Assembly: GCF_002161285.1 (NCBI RefSeq)
Contig: NZ_NFHH01000014.1
Coordinates: 34,033-98,032 of the forward strand
Direction: 5' to 3'
DNA length: 64,000 bases
DNA from: Blautia sp. An81
Lineage (GTDB): Bacteria; Bacillota; Clostridia; Lachnospirales; Lachnospiraceae
Shown here: positions 41,837 through 52,187 of the stretch, in pieces
Layout: the number at the start of each line of letters is the position of its first letter
Numbering within the stretch: the first letter of the stretch is position 1
The notes under the pieces: generated by a model
The model's database searches: none
Seen by the model: only the letters and a program-made list of their open reading frames with translations
Told to the model about the DNA's origin: nothing
Program-made: the position numbers and the translations under genes

Positions 41837-44605
41837 TTAAAGCAGTTCACCATAGCGCCGTACATATGCCTTCTTCAGGCTGGTCGCCAATGCTATATAC
41901 AGCAGGATACACGGGAGCAGATAAGCAAAATAGCTTATGGGCAGGGGTGCAAATCCCAGCAAAGTGCCAAAAACTGTAAATGGAATGATTGTAAGCACTG
42001 CAATTCCCGCACAGGTAAGCATAGTCAAAGGAACAGAAGCTCTGCTCTGTATAAAAGGAATCTTGGGTGTACGGATCATATGGATAACCAGTGTCTGGCT
42101 CCACATAGATTCCACAAACCATCCAGCCTGAAACATAGCAGCGTAAGCAGTCTGCATTTGAGTCAATTCGGCACCGCTGAAATGATTTTCCAGGTTGTTA
42201 TACAAAACACCTCCGGACACAAACAATGGGCAGAATATAAAGTACATGAAAATATAAGTTGTAAAGTCAAAGATAGAGCTGGCAGGCCCGATCCAGGCCA
42301 TAAAACTGCCCACAGAAGAAGCGTCCCATTTACGAGGTATACGCAGGAACTCTTCATCTACATTATCCCAGGGAATTGCCGTGCAGGACAGATCATAGAT
42401 CAGATTGAGGAAAATCAGCTGCACGCTCATCATGGGAAGAAACGGCAGCAGCGCTGACGCTGCCAGAACAGAAAACATATTTCCGAAATTTGAAGAGGCT
42501 GTCATCTTAATGTACTTGATCATGTTTGCATAGGTTTTTCGACCCTCGATAATTCCCTGCTCCAGGACCATCAGGTCTTTCTCCAGCAAAATAATGTCTG
42601 CCGATTCTTTTGCTACGTCTACGGCAGTATCAACGGAAATACCGATATCCGCTGATTTCATAGCGGCTGCATCATTCACTCCGTCTCCCATATAGCCTAC
42701 GGTATGCCCGCTTTCCCGGAGGATGGAAACCACCCGGACTTTCTGATCTGGCGTCAGTTTTGCAAATACATCTGTTGATTCTGCTGCTCTCGCAAGCTCT
42801 TCGTCTTTCATATTGTCTATATCCGGGCCAAGAAGCATGTTACGGACTTTTAGACCTACCTGTTTACAGATCGTGCGGGTGACTTTATCATTATCTCCTG
42901 TCAGGATCTTTGTTGTGACGCCATACTCTTTGAGAGCCCTGATCGCATCTGCTGTGGATTCCTTAGGAGGGTCAAGGAAAGCCAGGTAGCCAAGCAATAC
43001 CATATCACATTCATCCTTGACGCCCAATACTCCCACCGGAGAAGGATTGCTCTTCTGCGCAATGGCTAAAACACGGAATCCATTATCATTCAGATCATCT
43101 ACTGTTCTTAGAATCCTTCTGCGGATTTCATCCGTCAAGGGCCTTACCTGTCCTCCCCGTTCTGCAAATGTACAGATAGAAAGCATTTCTTCTACTGCAC
43201 CCTTAGTAACCATCTGTGTCTTTCCTTTTTTATCCTGTACCACAGTGCTCAGACGGCGGCGGTTGAAGTCAAAAGGGATTTCATCCACTTTCACATAGGT
43301 TTCAGACAGATCTGCAAGCTGGGGATTTTCAGATTCCTCTTCTTCAGTCTTGCGGATGATCGCCAGGTCCATCAGGTTTTTATATCCTGTCTGAAAATAG
43401 CTGTTCAGGTAAGCATGGCGCAGTACCCTTGCATCATCTTTTCCGTCTACGTTCCAATGGTATTCCAGCACAACCTGATCCTGGGTCAGAGTTCCGGTTT
43501 TATCTGTACAGAGAATGTCTATGGCACCGAAATTCTGGATAGAATTAAGGTTTTTGACAATCGTCTGTTTCTTGCTCATAGATACGGCTCCCTTAGCCAG
43601 GCAGGTGGTCACGATCATGGGGAGCATTTCCGGTGTCAGGCCAACTGCAATAGAAATGCCAAACAGGAAGGCTTCCAGCCAGTCTCCTTTTGTTATGCCA
43701 TTAACAAAAAACACCAGAGGGACCATGACCATCATAAAACGGATCAGTACCCAGGAAACTGCATTAACCCCTTTGGTAAAACTGGTTTCTACTGCCTCTT
43801 CAGCTACTGCAGAAGCCATTGTCCCAAAGAGGGTATGGTCCCCTACACGGACGACAACTGCCGTTGCGCTGCCGGAAATAACGTTGCTCCCCATAAAGGC
43901 TATATTGCTGTAGTCTGTAATGGCGTCCTGCTCCGTTTGCATTATTTCAGGCGTTTTCTCAACAGGTTCACTTTCGCCGGTAAGACTTGCCTGACTGACA
44001 AATAAGTCTTTTGCATCCAAAATCCTTATATCTGCAGGGATCATATCTCCTACTGACAAGTGTACAATATCACCGACTACCAGGTCATCCATAGGAATTT
44101 CCATTGCTTTTTCTCCTTTGCGGCTGACCGTACAAGTAGTGGTAATCATAGCCAGCAGCTTTTCAGCAGCGCTGCCGCTTCTGGATTCCTGAATAAATCG
44201 AAGAGTACCGGAAATCAATACCATTGTGAGAATAATGACTACCGTCAGACAGTCAAAATCTGCCGGCGTATTGCCAAACATAGAAAACCAGGGAAATATC
44301 ATATCCGTAATAGCCGATACCGCTGCCAGACAGAGTAAAATAGCCGTAAATGGATTCAGAAACGCACCGGCCAGGCGTTTTGGCAGAGATTTTTTCTTTT
44401 CGTGGGTCACCCTGTTCGTCCCATATTTACTGCGGCTGGCGGCTGCCTCCTCCTCATCCAGTCCCCGCAGCGTGGTATGCAGATTTTTCAGCACTGCCTT
44501 AACAGAGCTCATGGCTGCAGTCTGAATGCAGCGATTTTCTTCTCTGTCCAGGATTACTTTTTCTAAGGTCATGTCAGCAGCCTGAGGATTTTTTTTCATA
44601 TTCAT
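41837..44605 (-). CDS. mgtA: Magnesium-transporting P-type ATPase, MgtA type (paralogue 1)
   Basis: A 922-residue P3B-type ATPase. Motifs are the actuator loop [12 protein letters not shown] near residue 215, the [16 protein letters not shown] membrane motif typical of MgtA, phosphorylation site Asp in [13 protein letters not shown] near 370, and the hinge [20 protein letters not shown] near 645. Ten membrane helices are predicted. It imports Mg2+, possibly with other divalent ions. It has its own promoter region with tandem 11-bp repeats at 44678-44699 and lies downstream of a truncated OmpR-type regulator and a second MgtA paralogue. Confidence 0.92.
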   Translation of the reverse strand: MNMKKNPQAADMTLEKVILDREENRCIQTAAMSSVKAVLKNLHTTLRGLDEEEAAASRSKYGTNRVTHEKKKSLPKRLAGAFLNPFTAILLCLAAVSAITDMIFPWFSMFGNTPADFDCLTVVIILTMVLISGTLRFIQESRSGSAAEKLLAMITTTCTVSRKGEKAMEIPMDDLVVGDIVHLSVGDMIPADIRILDAKDLFVSQASLTGESEPVEKTPEIMQTEQDAITDYSNIAFMGSNVISGSATAVVVRVGDHTLFGTMASAVAEEAVETSFTKGVNAVSWVLIRFMMVMVPLVFFVNGITKGDWLEAFLFGISIAVGLTPEMLPMIVTTCLAKGAVSMSKKQTIVKNLNSIQNFGAIDILCTDKTGTLTQDQVVLEYHWNVDGKDDARVLRHAYLNSYFQTGYKNLMDLAIIRKTEEEESENPQLADLSETYVKVDEIPFDFNRRRLSTVVQDKKGKTQMVTKGAVEEMLSICTFAERGGQVRPLTDEIRRRILRTVDDLNDNGFRVLAIAQKSNPSPVGVLGVKDECDMVLLGYLAFLDPPKESTADAIRALKEYGVTTKILTGDNDKVTRTICKQVGLKVRNMLLGPDIDNMKDEELARAAESTDVFAKLTPDQKVRVVSILRESGHTVGYMGDGVNDAAAMKSADIGISVDTAVDVAKESADIILLEKDLMVLEQGIIEGRKTYANMIKYIKMTASSNFGNMFSVLAASALLPFLPMMSVQLIFLNLIYDLSCTAIPWDNVDEEFLRIPRKWDASSVGSFMAWIGPASSIFDFTTYIFMYFIFCPLFVSGGVLYNNLENHFSGAELTQMQTAYAAMFQAGWFVESMWSQTLVIHMIRTPKIPFIQSRASVPLTMLTCAGIAVLTIIPFTVFGTLLGFAPLPISYFAYLLPCILLYIALATSLKKAYVRRYGELL

Positions 44606-44677
44606 TGGTTCTTACCTCCTTCCCCTATTATCTGAAAATAGTATAAAAAAAACGCAGGGAAGATCACATGACTAAAA

Positions 44678-44699
44678 TCTTGCGATTTCCTTGCGATTT
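44678..44699. promoter_or_regulatory. Tandem 11-bp repeats upstream of mgtA
   Basis: TCTTGCGATTT (44678-44688) is followed directly by CCTTGCGATTT (44689-44699). On the minus strand this is AAATCGCAAGG-AAATCGCAAGA. A TATACT -10 element lies at 44640-44645, and the repeats end about 10 bp before the -35 position. Head-to-tail 11-bp half-sites are the typical DNA target of OmpR/PhoB winged-helix domains, and such a protein is encoded 15 bp upstream. Binding is inferred. Confidence 0.65.
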
Positions 44700-44714
44700 G
44701 TTAAGAATTAAAGT

Positions 44715-45212
44715 TTAAAGCCTGTCGTTGAATTTATATCCTATGCCCCAGATGGTCAAAATATACTCGGGAGCGTCTGGATTTGGTTCAATCTTTTTCC
44801 TGAGTTTTCGGATAAACGCCATAATATTGCTGTCATCCAGCAGGTAACTGCTTTCCCATACTGCCTGATATATCTGCTCTTTTGTAAAAACCTCTCCCCG
44901 GTTCCGGGCCAGAAAATATAAAATATCAAATTCCTTAGGTGTCAGTGATATTTCCCCGTTATCCCGGGTTACCTTTCGAGATCTTGCATAAATGGCCAGA
45001 TTTCCGCATTGGATGACATCATTTACAGGCAGTGGCGTTTCTCCATCTCCCAGTTCCAGCATAAGGGAGCTGGAGGCTCCGCTCAGTAAGTCTTCAATCC
45101 CTTCTGCCAGTTCTTCTTTCCCCTGAATATCTGGTGCGGAAATCCGCAGTTTTTCATGAAGCCATTTAAGCAGGGAGGAATCCAGACTGATCAGGCCAAT
45201 GTTCTTTTTCAT
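44715..45212 (-). CDS. OmpR/PhoB-type winged-helix regulator without a functional receiver domain
   Basis: A 165-residue protein. The C-terminal part (about 70-165) is a clear OmpR-family winged helix: EISLTPKEFDILYFLARNRGEVF, the recognition-helix segment SNIMAFIRKLRKKIEPN and the ILTIWGIGYKF wing. The N-terminal 65 residues begin like a receiver (NIGLISLDSSLLKWL), but they are too short and have no phospho-acceptor Asp or conserved Lys. Phosphorylation-independent control is therefore likely, perhaps by metal or by concentration. It lies between two MgtA-type ATPase genes and directly before tandem 11-bp repeats at the mgtA promoter, which suggests it regulates Mg2+ uptake. Confidence 0.82.
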   Translation of the reverse strand: MKKNIGLISLDSSLLKWLHEKLRISAPDIQGKEELAEGIEDLLSGASSSLMLELGDGETPLPVNDVIQCGNLAIYARSRKVTRDNGEISLTPKEFDILYFLARNRGEVFTKEQIYQAVWESSYLLDDSNIMAFIRKLRKKIEPNPDAPEYILTIWGIGYKFNDRL

Positions 45213-45230
45213 GTGAGACTCCTCCTTTCC

Positions 45231-47885
45231 TTAACACAGTTCATGGTATTTTTTTACATACCAGCCTTTTGCCAGAGTAACCAGCAGTAAATACAAAAGT
45301 ACGGCCCCTATCAGAAAGCCAAAATAGAAAAGCGGCAAAGCTGTCAGACCGATCAGCTCTCCCAGAGGGGTAAAGGTCAAAACAGTAAAAAGCAGGATTC
45401 CCAGTGTAGTGACCAGCATCATGGGAGGGGAGGGCTTACTTTGGAACAGAGGTATTTTTTTCGTCCGCAGCAAATGCAGGATCAGGGTCTGAGACCACAT
45501 AGATTCCAAAAACCATCCGGTCTGAAAAAGAGCTATAAATCTGGCCTGTTCAGCAGTCCCGGATAATGACCAGTAACTGCCGCCGCATACTGCAGGACAG
45601 CAGACGAAAAACAGGAATACAAAAGTCAGAAGGTCAAAGATCGTACTGATAGGGCCAAAAAATCTCATAAAACGCCCTAAAGTCCGTCCGGACCACTCTA
45701 AGGGCTTTGAGCAGGCATCCTGGTCCACATGATCCCAGGGAAGGACAAGACAAAGGGTATCGTAAAGAAGATTCAGGAGCAGAAGCTGCACAGAAGTCAT
45801 TGGAAAAAAGGGCAGCAATATGCCTGCAGCTACAATGGATAAAATATTGCCAAAGTTGGAAGAGGCCGTAATCCTGATATATTTGGACATATTGGAAAAG
45901 GCCTTTCGTCCTTCCAAAATCCCCTCCTCCAATACATTCAGATCCTTCTTCAATAAAATTACATCTGCACTCTCTTTAACAGCTTCTGCCGCCGTATCTA
46001 CAGAAATTCCCACATCTGATTCCACTATCGCAGGCAGGTCATTCATTCCATCTCCCAAAAATCCGATGGTATGTCCGTTTTCCTGCAAGACTTGGAGGAT
46101 TGTGACCTTTTGTTTCGGAGACAGTTCTGCAAAAACCGCTGTATTTTCAATGCGGATCATCTTTTCGTCTTCTGACAGGGTATCCATTTCCCTGCCAGTC
46201 AGGATCTGTCCCTCCTGGATTCCCAGACGCCGGCAGACAGACGCCGTAACATCCTTCTGGTCTCCCGTCAGTACTTTGATTTCCACATGAAGGTTTTTCA
46301 GCTTTTGGATTGCGTCAGTGGCTGTTTTTTTAGGCGCGTCAAAAAATGCCAGATACCCCAAAAGAGTCAGTTCCTGTTCATCTCCTGCATCCATTTCTTC
46401 TCTATCTGTTTTCTTATAAGCCACTGCCAGAACCTTCATGCCGTCCTCCAGCATTTCATCCACAATGGCATGGATACTGGAAAAACCGTCCGTTTCCATC
46501 AGGCTTCGTTTTCCCTTGTACTCAATATAACGGCAGCGTCTGCATACATCATCTATACTCCCTTTGACGATCAGCAGGTTCTGACCTTTGTGCTTTACAA
46601 GGACACTGGCAAACTTTCTATCATAATCAAATGGCTGCTCATCCAGTTTCAGATACTGTCGGGCAAGTTCAGCAAAATGAGTTTCATGCTCTGGCATCTC
46701 CCGGCATCTGAGGACGGCGGTATCCAGATGGTTGGCCACTCCAGTATGATACAGACTGTTCAGGTAACCATAGTCCAGCACCATTTCACTTTCATTTCCC
46801 AGAATATCCATATAGTATTCCAGCAAAATCCTGTCACCTGTCAAGGTACCTGTCTTATCTACACAAAGTACATCCATGCTGCCGAATCCCTGCATGGCAT
46901 TGATGTTTTTCACTACAGTCTGTTTTTGTCCCATGGCAGCACAGCCCTTTGCAAGACAGGCATTAATAACCATAGGCAGCAATTCTGGCGTCAGTCCCAC
47001 CGCTGCAGACAGCCCGAACAAGAATGCAGAAAACCAATTTCCTTTTGTCAGTCCCCAGGCTGCGAAAACAACCGGGACCAATACTGCCATAAAGCGGATC
47101 AGTACCCATGCAATAGAGTTAGCGCCCTGGTCAAATCTGTTTTTTCGATTTGATTCTTCCCCGGAGAAACCTCCGTAAACCGTATCCTGTCCTACTGCCA
47201 GTACCACCCCCTCTGCCGCTCCCCCAGTCACAGAGGAGCCCATGAATCCAATATTGCTGTATTGGTTATAAGTTTTTGATCTTTCCATGGGCAGGATACC
47301 GGCATCTTTTTCCAGTATGGCGCTTTCTCCTGTAATAACCGATTGTGAGACAAACAAATCCTTTGTCCATGTCAGACGTATATCTGCCGGAATACGGTCT
47401 CCGGCAAAAAGACGGACTACATCTCCCACCACCAGCTCTGAAGAAGAAATCTCCTTCCATTCTCCATCTCTGCGTACAGTCACAGTAGAATGGAGCAGAC
47501 TTGTCAGATGATCTGCAATACGTTTTGCACGCATTTCCTGGATAAAGCGCATTATTCCGCTGACCAGCAGCATAGACAGGATTATCATAACTGTAGTCAG
47601 ATCCCGGCTGAAATTTGATGCAAGAATCACATCTGTTATAAATGAAATAACCGCTAAGATAAATAAAATAATTGTAAACGGATTGATAAAGGCTCTCTTC
47701 AGTCGATATAAAACAGAGTCCCTGGCTCGTCCTGCTAACAGATTACTGCCATACTGACGGCGTCTTTTTTCAATCTGCTCAGTGTCATATCCCTTCCCGG
47801 AAATTTGAAGATCACGATATAATATATCGATTCCTGTATGTGCATAGTGAAAAACCCGTCGGTGGATCGACCTGTCATTTTTCAT
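45231..47885 (-). CDS. Magnesium-transporting P-type ATPase, MgtA type (paralogue 2)
   Basis: An 884-residue P3B-type ATPase similar throughout to the neighbouring mgtA product. It has SVITGESAILEK in the actuator domain, PELLPMVINACLAKGC in the membrane domain, VLCVDKTGTLTGD at the phosphorylation site and FLGDGMNDLPAIVESDVGISV in the hinge. The hinge has DGMNDLP in place of the more usual DGVNDAP. The ATG at 47885 has GGAGG at 8 bases; the longer frame to 47942 runs into the upstream glycosylase end and lacks an RBS. It probably imports Mg2+. Whether both paralogues share an ion and differ in regulation is unknown. It is followed by the regulator gene after 18 bases. Confidence 0.88.
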   Translation of the reverse strand: MKNDRSIHRRVFHYAHTGIDILYRDLQISGKGYDTEQIEKRRRQYGSNLLAGRARDSVLYRLKRAFINPFTIILFILAVISFITDVILASNFSRDLTTVMIILSMLLVSGIMRFIQEMRAKRIADHLTSLLHSTVTVRRDGEWKEISSSELVVGDVVRLFAGDRIPADIRLTWTKDLFVSQSVITGESAILEKDAGILPMERSKTYNQYSNIGFMGSSVTGGAAEGVVLAVGQDTVYGGFSGEESNRKNRFDQGANSIAWVLIRFMAVLVPVVFAAWGLTKGNWFSAFLFGLSAAVGLTPELLPMVINACLAKGCAAMGQKQTVVKNINAMQGFGSMDVLCVDKTGTLTGDRILLEYYMDILGNESEMVLDYGYLNSLYHTGVANHLDTAVLRCREMPEHETHFAELARQYLKLDEQPFDYDRKFASVLVKHKGQNLLIVKGSIDDVCRRCRYIEYKGKRSLMETDGFSSIHAIVDEMLEDGMKVLAVAYKKTDREEMDAGDEQELTLLGYLAFFDAPKKTATDAIQKLKNLHVEIKVLTGDQKDVTASVCRRLGIQEGQILTGREMDTLSEDEKMIRIENTAVFAELSPKQKVTILQVLQENGHTIGFLGDGMNDLPAIVESDVGISVDTAAEAVKESADVILLKKDLNVLEEGILEGRKAFSNMSKYIRITASSNFGNILSIVAAGILLPFFPMTSVQLLLLNLLYDTLCLVLPWDHVDQDACSKPLEWSGRTLGRFMRFFGPISTIFDLLTFVFLFFVCCPAVCGGSYWSLSGTAEQARFIALFQTGWFLESMWSQTLILHLLRTKKIPLFQSKPSPPMMLVTTLGILLFTVLTFTPLGELIGLTALPLFYFGFLIGAVLLYLLLVTLAKGWYVKKYHELC

Positions 47886-47925
47886 CTCTCTCGCCTCCAA
47901 ATATTTTTCTGGTCCTCTTTTATGT

Positions 47926-48741
47926 CTACTGAAAAAGTTCATAATAAAATATGTATTGCTGCATCACGCCGCTGCAGTCTTTGTATCTGTCAAAAGGAAA
48001 TCCCTGGGGATAGTGTTTTTCCAGGGCCTGACGTATATGGGTATCTACAGGAAAAGCCTCCATCTGATGAAGGGCAAAGAGGCAGATACAGTCTGCCACC
48101 TTCTCTCCCACTCCGTAAAGTTTCAGCAGTTCTTCTCTGGCTTCCGGATACTTCATATTCCGGACTGCCTCCAGAGAAATTTCTCCGTCCATGACCATTC
48201 TGGCTGTTTTCTTTATATACCGGCTCCGATATCCCAGATTACAGTCCCTCAGATCCTCTTCCCTGGCCTCTGCCAGGGCTTCCGGCCTGGGGAATGTATC
48301 ATAAGTTCTCCCCTGACTGTTCTGCCGCCTCTCCCCGTATCTTTCGCAGATATTGGCAATGCACCTGCGTATCCGGGGGATATTGTTCTGCTGGGAAATA
48401 AGAAATGACACGATCATCTCCCACAGGTCCTGGTGAAGAATACGGATGCCCTGTCCCAGCCGGGCCGCCTTTGCAAGATACTGATCTTTTTCGTCAATCT
48501 CCCGTATAAACTTTCCATAGTCTGTTTGCAAGTCAAAATAGTCCTTCCAGAATCCTTCCATATCCTCCCGGGAACAGTAAAATTCACATTCCTGTCCATG
48601 CTGGCAGATTTCCAGATACTTTTCTGCCGCCAGAATCCCGAACCTTTCCTCTCCCAGATCTTCCATGCGGAAACACTGTCCTGAACGGTGGATCTGAGCA
48701 ATCTCAAAATTTTCCAGCTGTATTTTTATCTTCTGCTCCAT
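47926..48741 (-). CDS. 8-oxoguanine DNA glycosylase, Ogg type
   Basis: A 271-residue HhH-GPD DNA glycosylase. The N-terminal TATA-like domain begins IQLENFEIAQIHRSGQCFRM. The central helix region contains MIVSFLISQQNNIPRIRRCI near residue 112. The HhH motif reads LYGVGEKVADCICLFAL with the catalytic Lys near 212, and the catalytic Asp is in FPVDTHIRQAL near 232. It excises 8-oxoguanine and has AP-lyase activity. It starts 6 bases after the MATE gene. Confidence 0.92.
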   Translation of the reverse strand: MEQKIKIQLENFEIAQIHRSGQCFRMEDLGEERFGILAAEKYLEICQHGQECEFYCSREDMEGFWKDYFDLQTDYGKFIREIDEKDQYLAKAARLGQGIRILHQDLWEMIVSFLISQQNNIPRIRRCIANICERYGERRQNSQGRTYDTFPRPEALAEAREEDLRDCNLGYRSRYIKKTARMVMDGEISLEAVRNMKYPEAREELLKLYGVGEKVADCICLFALHQMEAFPVDTHIRQALEKHYPQGFPFDRYKDCSGVMQQYIFYYELFQ

Positions 48742-48747
48742 TATTTT

Positions 48748-50088
48748 CTATCCTCTTCCTGTTGTTTTCCACTTTCCTGTCCGGTACCTGGCAAAAGATA
48801 TGAGATAATTTGCCAGCCATCCCATAGGAACCGCATACCACACAAAAGCAATACCGAATCTGGGGGCCATGGTTACCGCCACCACTACCCGGATGCAGAG
48901 ATTCACCATGTTGGCAATGGTAAACACCTTCATATCTCCTGCACCTCTTAAAAGACCATCTGTAATCATCTTCAGACCGATAAAGCTGAAGAAAAATCCA
49001 ATAAACCGCATATAGGACATACCGGTGTTCATGGCAAGGACCGTTCCCTCTTCTCCCAGAAACATGGCTATAAGAGGTCTGTAGAATAGTTCCAGGATCA
49101 CACAGAGAAGGATTCCAAATCCAAAAACAATCCCATAAGCCGTATGATACCCTTTCACTGCCCGTTCCTGTTTCCCTGCCCCCAGGTTCTGGGCAGTATA
49201 GGAAGACATCACATTTCCCATGGCGGCCATGGGTACGATACAGATGCTTTCAATCCGCATTCCCGCAGAGTATCCTGCCAGCATCTGGGCCCCAAAACTA
49301 TTCACCACAGACTGGACCAGCATCATGCCGATAGAGACTGTAGACTGCTGGAGGATGGAGGGAAGGGCAATCCTGCACATTTCTCCCAATTCCCTTTTGT
49401 CAAACCATTGGCTTTGCTCTCCCCCTTCATAGCTTTTCATTTCCCCTGCAAAAATCAAAAAAGCCATAACCGCAGAGATTCCCTGAGCGATCAGAGTTGC
49501 CCAGGCCACACCTGCCACCCCCATGTGAAAGCTGCACACCATGATCACATCCAGCACTACATTAAACACCGAGGAAAAAATAAGCAGATACAGCGGAATC
49601 CTGGATTTTCCCAGAGCGTTGAACATAGATGCCAGCACATTATACATAAACAGGAAAGGCAGCCCAATAAAATAAATATTCAGATATTCCGTGGCATCCT
49701 CCATAATATTCTCCGGCGTGTTCAGAAGTTCCATGATCTCTTTTCCCAAGAGAAGTCCCGCTCCTCCCAGCACAATGCTCACCGCCAGAAAAGAAAGCAG
49801 TGCCGTGCTCACAGAAGTCTTCATTCTTTTATAGTTTCTGCCGCCGAAATACCGGCTGGTCAGCACCGAAGCCCCCATTCCGCCGCCAATGGCAATGGAT
49901 ATAAACACATTAGTCAGAGAGTAAGAGGCTCCCACTGCCGCCAGGGCATTCTCCCCCACAAACCTTCCCACCACAACAGAGTCCACCATGGTGTAAAACT
50001 GCTGAAACAAATTTCCTATGATCATAGGAAAAGCAAAAAATAACAAAGCTTTTAAAGGCTTCTCCCGAATCAGATATTCCTTTTCCAT
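48748..50088 (-). CDS. MATE-family multidrug exporter
   Basis: A 446-residue protein with 12 membrane segments. The NorM/DinF-like MATE halves begin FFAFPMIIGNLFQQFYTMVDSVVVGRFVG near residue 17 and SILQQSTVSIGMMLVQSVVNSFG near 245. It exports cationic drugs or metabolites with Na+ or H+. It lies between recQ (56 bp) and the ogg-type gene (6 bp) on the minus strand. The substrate cannot be told. Confidence 0.93.
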   Translation of the reverse strand: MEKEYLIREKPLKALLFFAFPMIIGNLFQQFYTMVDSVVVGRFVGENALAAVGASYSLTNVFISIAIGGGMGASVLTSRYFGGRNYKRMKTSVSTALLSFLAVSIVLGGAGLLLGKEIMELLNTPENIMEDATEYLNIYFIGLPFLFMYNVLASMFNALGKSRIPLYLLIFSSVFNVVLDVIMVCSFHMGVAGVAWATLIAQGISAVMAFLIFAGEMKSYEGGEQSQWFDKRELGEMCRIALPSILQQSTVSIGMMLVQSVVNSFGAQMLAGYSAGMRIESICIVPMAAMGNVMSSYTAQNLGAGKQERAVKGYHTAYGIVFGFGILLCVILELFYRPLIAMFLGEEGTVLAMNTGMSYMRFIGFFFSFIGLKMITDGLLRGAGDMKVFTIANMVNLCIRVVVAVTMAPRFGIAFVWYAVPMGWLANYLISFARYRTGKWKTTGRG

Positions 50089-50144
50089 TTTTATCTCCTG
50101 TTCCTTGTAGTCAAAAACCTCGCGGGAATAAACTTCTATATCCG

Positions 50145-51995
50145 CTACTCTTTTTCAATATGGTTTTCTTCTATAAATTCTTTAATAATATCAGAAAATA
50201 CTTTGCCATACTTCTGGTATTTATTATTTCCCACGCCATTGATCTCTAACATCTCTTCTCTTGTTACGGGAAGATAGGAGCTCATTTCCCGAAGAGTCTT
50301 ATCGGAGAAAATAATATAAGGCGGTATATGAGCCTCCTGGGCCATCTGATACCGTTTTTGCCGCAGCATTTCAAAGAGCTGAGGATATTTGGTTTCTTCG
50401 TTTCTCTTTGCCTTCTGTTTTTTCGGTCTGCTCTCTTCTTTTTCCTGCTGCCTGGGAAGTTTCAAGACTACTGTTTCCGGCTTCTCCCCTTTCAGGAAAT
50501 CCCTTCCCTTTTCTCCCAATTTCAGCACTGGATAATCTCCTGAAGTAAGAACCAGATAATCTTTCACCAGCAGATCATTGATGATCTGGCGGATACGGGC
50601 GTTAGTTGTTTTATTCAGTTCCCCGTAATGTAGATTTTCCTCCAGTCCAAACTGCCGGACTTTCTCTGTCCTGGCCCCGCGTACTCCATCGCAGACGGCC
50701 ACGATCCCATACCGCTCTCCTGTAGATTTTACAAGCCCCAGGATACTTCTTGTCTCTTCCGTCACATCCAGATCTTCAAATTCCGTAAGGCAGTTCTTAC
50801 AATTTCCGCAGTAATTGCCTCCGTATTCTCCGAAGTATCGGAGGATGTATTCTCTGAGACATTCATTGGTGAAGCAGTAAAAAGTCATTTTCCGCAGCCT
50901 CTCCATATTTCGCTCCCGGATAAGAGCCTGTTCTTCAAAATCCAGTTCTTCATTTCCCTGCTGCTGGATCAGAAATTCATTCATCTTTACGTCCTGAGCT
51001 TTATAGTAAAGGATACATTCTCCAGGCTCTCCATCCCGCCCGGCCCTGCCTGCTTCCTGGTAATAGCTCTCAATATCCTTAGGCATATTATAATGGATCA
51101 CAAACCGGACATTTGATTTGTCAATTCCCATGCCAAAGGCATTGGTAGCCACCATGATGGGCTTTCTGTCATAGATAAACTCCTCCTGGTTTTCCTTCTT
51201 TTCCCTGTCAGAAAGCCCTGCGTGATAACGTACTGCCGAGTAACCTGCCCCAAGAAGGGCTTCCTGTACTTCTTCCACTGTCTTCCTGGTATTACAGTAG
51301 ATAATGCCGCTTTTCTCCGGATTTTTCCTCAGATATTCCAGCAGGGCATTCATTTTATCTTTAGGCTTTTCCACCGCAAAATACAGGTTCTTCCTGTCAT
51401 AGCCCGTAACCATAACCTTGGGATTTTGGAGGCCCAGGATACAGAGAATATCTTCTCTTACTGCTTTCGTAGCCGTGGCTGTGTAAGCCCCGATTACCGG
51501 GCGACGGGGAAGCTGGCTGATAAAATCCACAATTTTTAAATAGCTTGGGCGAAAATCCTGACCCCACTGGGAAATACAGTGAGCCTCGTCTACTGCCACC
51601 ATGGAAATCTCCACTGCCTGGATCAGAGAAAGAAAAGACTCTGTCATCAGCCGCTCCGGGGCCACATAGATGATCTTATATCTGCCCTGTCTGGCCAGCT
51701 CCATAGCTTTCCTGTACTGTCCTTCTGTAAGGGAGCTGTTTATGTAAGCTGCATGGACTCCTGCCGCATTCAGGGCAGACACCTGGTCCTTCATCAGGGA
51801 AATCAGGGGCGAGACCACAACAGTAATGCCCGGAAAAAGAAGAGCCGGCACCTGAAAGCAAAGGGACTTGCCTGCTCCCGTAGGCATGATCCCCAGCACA
51901 TCCCGTCCGGAAAGGGTACTGTCTACCAAAGTTTCCTGCCCTTCCCGGAAAGTATCATATCCAAAAATCTGTTTTAGTATTTCAAATTTATTCAT
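50145..51995 (-). CDS. recQ: ATP-dependent DNA helicase RecQ
   Basis: A 616-residue helicase with the RecQ-type motif 0 region FGYDTFREGQETLV and motif I PTGAGKSLCFQ. Other motifs are II VDEAHCISQWGQDFRPSY with the RecQ aromatic loop, III TATATK, V TNAFGMGIDKSNVR and VI QEAGRAGRDG. The zinc-binding C4 region follows with CFTNECLREYILRYFGE and YCGNCKNC. An RQC winged helix and a C-terminal HRDC domain (about 525-605, PPYIIFSDKTLREMSSYLP) complete it. It unwinds DNA in recombination and fork repair. Confidence 0.96.
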   Translation of the reverse strand: MNKFEILKQIFGYDTFREGQETLVDSTLSGRDVLGIMPTGAGKSLCFQVPALLFPGITVVVSPLISLMKDQVSALNAAGVHAAYINSSLTEGQYRKAMELARQGRYKIIYVAPERLMTESFLSLIQAVEISMVAVDEAHCISQWGQDFRPSYLKIVDFISQLPRRPVIGAYTATATKAVREDILCILGLQNPKVMVTGYDRKNLYFAVEKPKDKMNALLEYLRKNPEKSGIIYCNTRKTVEEVQEALLGAGYSAVRYHAGLSDREKKENQEEFIYDRKPIMVATNAFGMGIDKSNVRFVIHYNMPKDIESYYQEAGRAGRDGEPGECILYYKAQDVKMNEFLIQQQGNEELDFEEQALIRERNMERLRKMTFYCFTNECLREYILRYFGEYGGNYCGNCKNCLTEFEDLDVTEETRSILGLVKSTGERYGIVAVCDGVRGARTEKVRQFGLEENLHYGELNKTTNARIRQIINDLLVKDYLVLTSGDYPVLKLGEKGRDFLKGEKPETVVLKLPRQQEKEESRPKKQKAKRNEETKYPQLFEMLRQKRYQMAQEAHIPPYIIFSDKTLREMSSYLPVTREEMLEINGVGNNKYQKYGKVFSDIIKEFIEENHIEKE

Positions 51996-52187
51996 AATCC
52001 TCCTTAGATATCTCCAAACGCATCATGTACAAATCCTATTGTAGCAGAAAAATCCCTTAAAGAATAGAAAAGCTGAAATTCTATTTTTATCCCTTTTTTA
52101 AACTATATAGAAAATCTCTCCTTATAGTACATTCACCATAAGAAGAATTTATGCATATAATATAAAAAACTCCCAGGGTTGCAAAAG

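Noticed and set aside
47886..47942. N-terminal extension of the second MgtA-type ATPase
   Set aside because: The extra 19 residues have no ribosome binding site and overlap the end of the glycosylase gene. The ATG at 47885 has GGAGG at the right distance.
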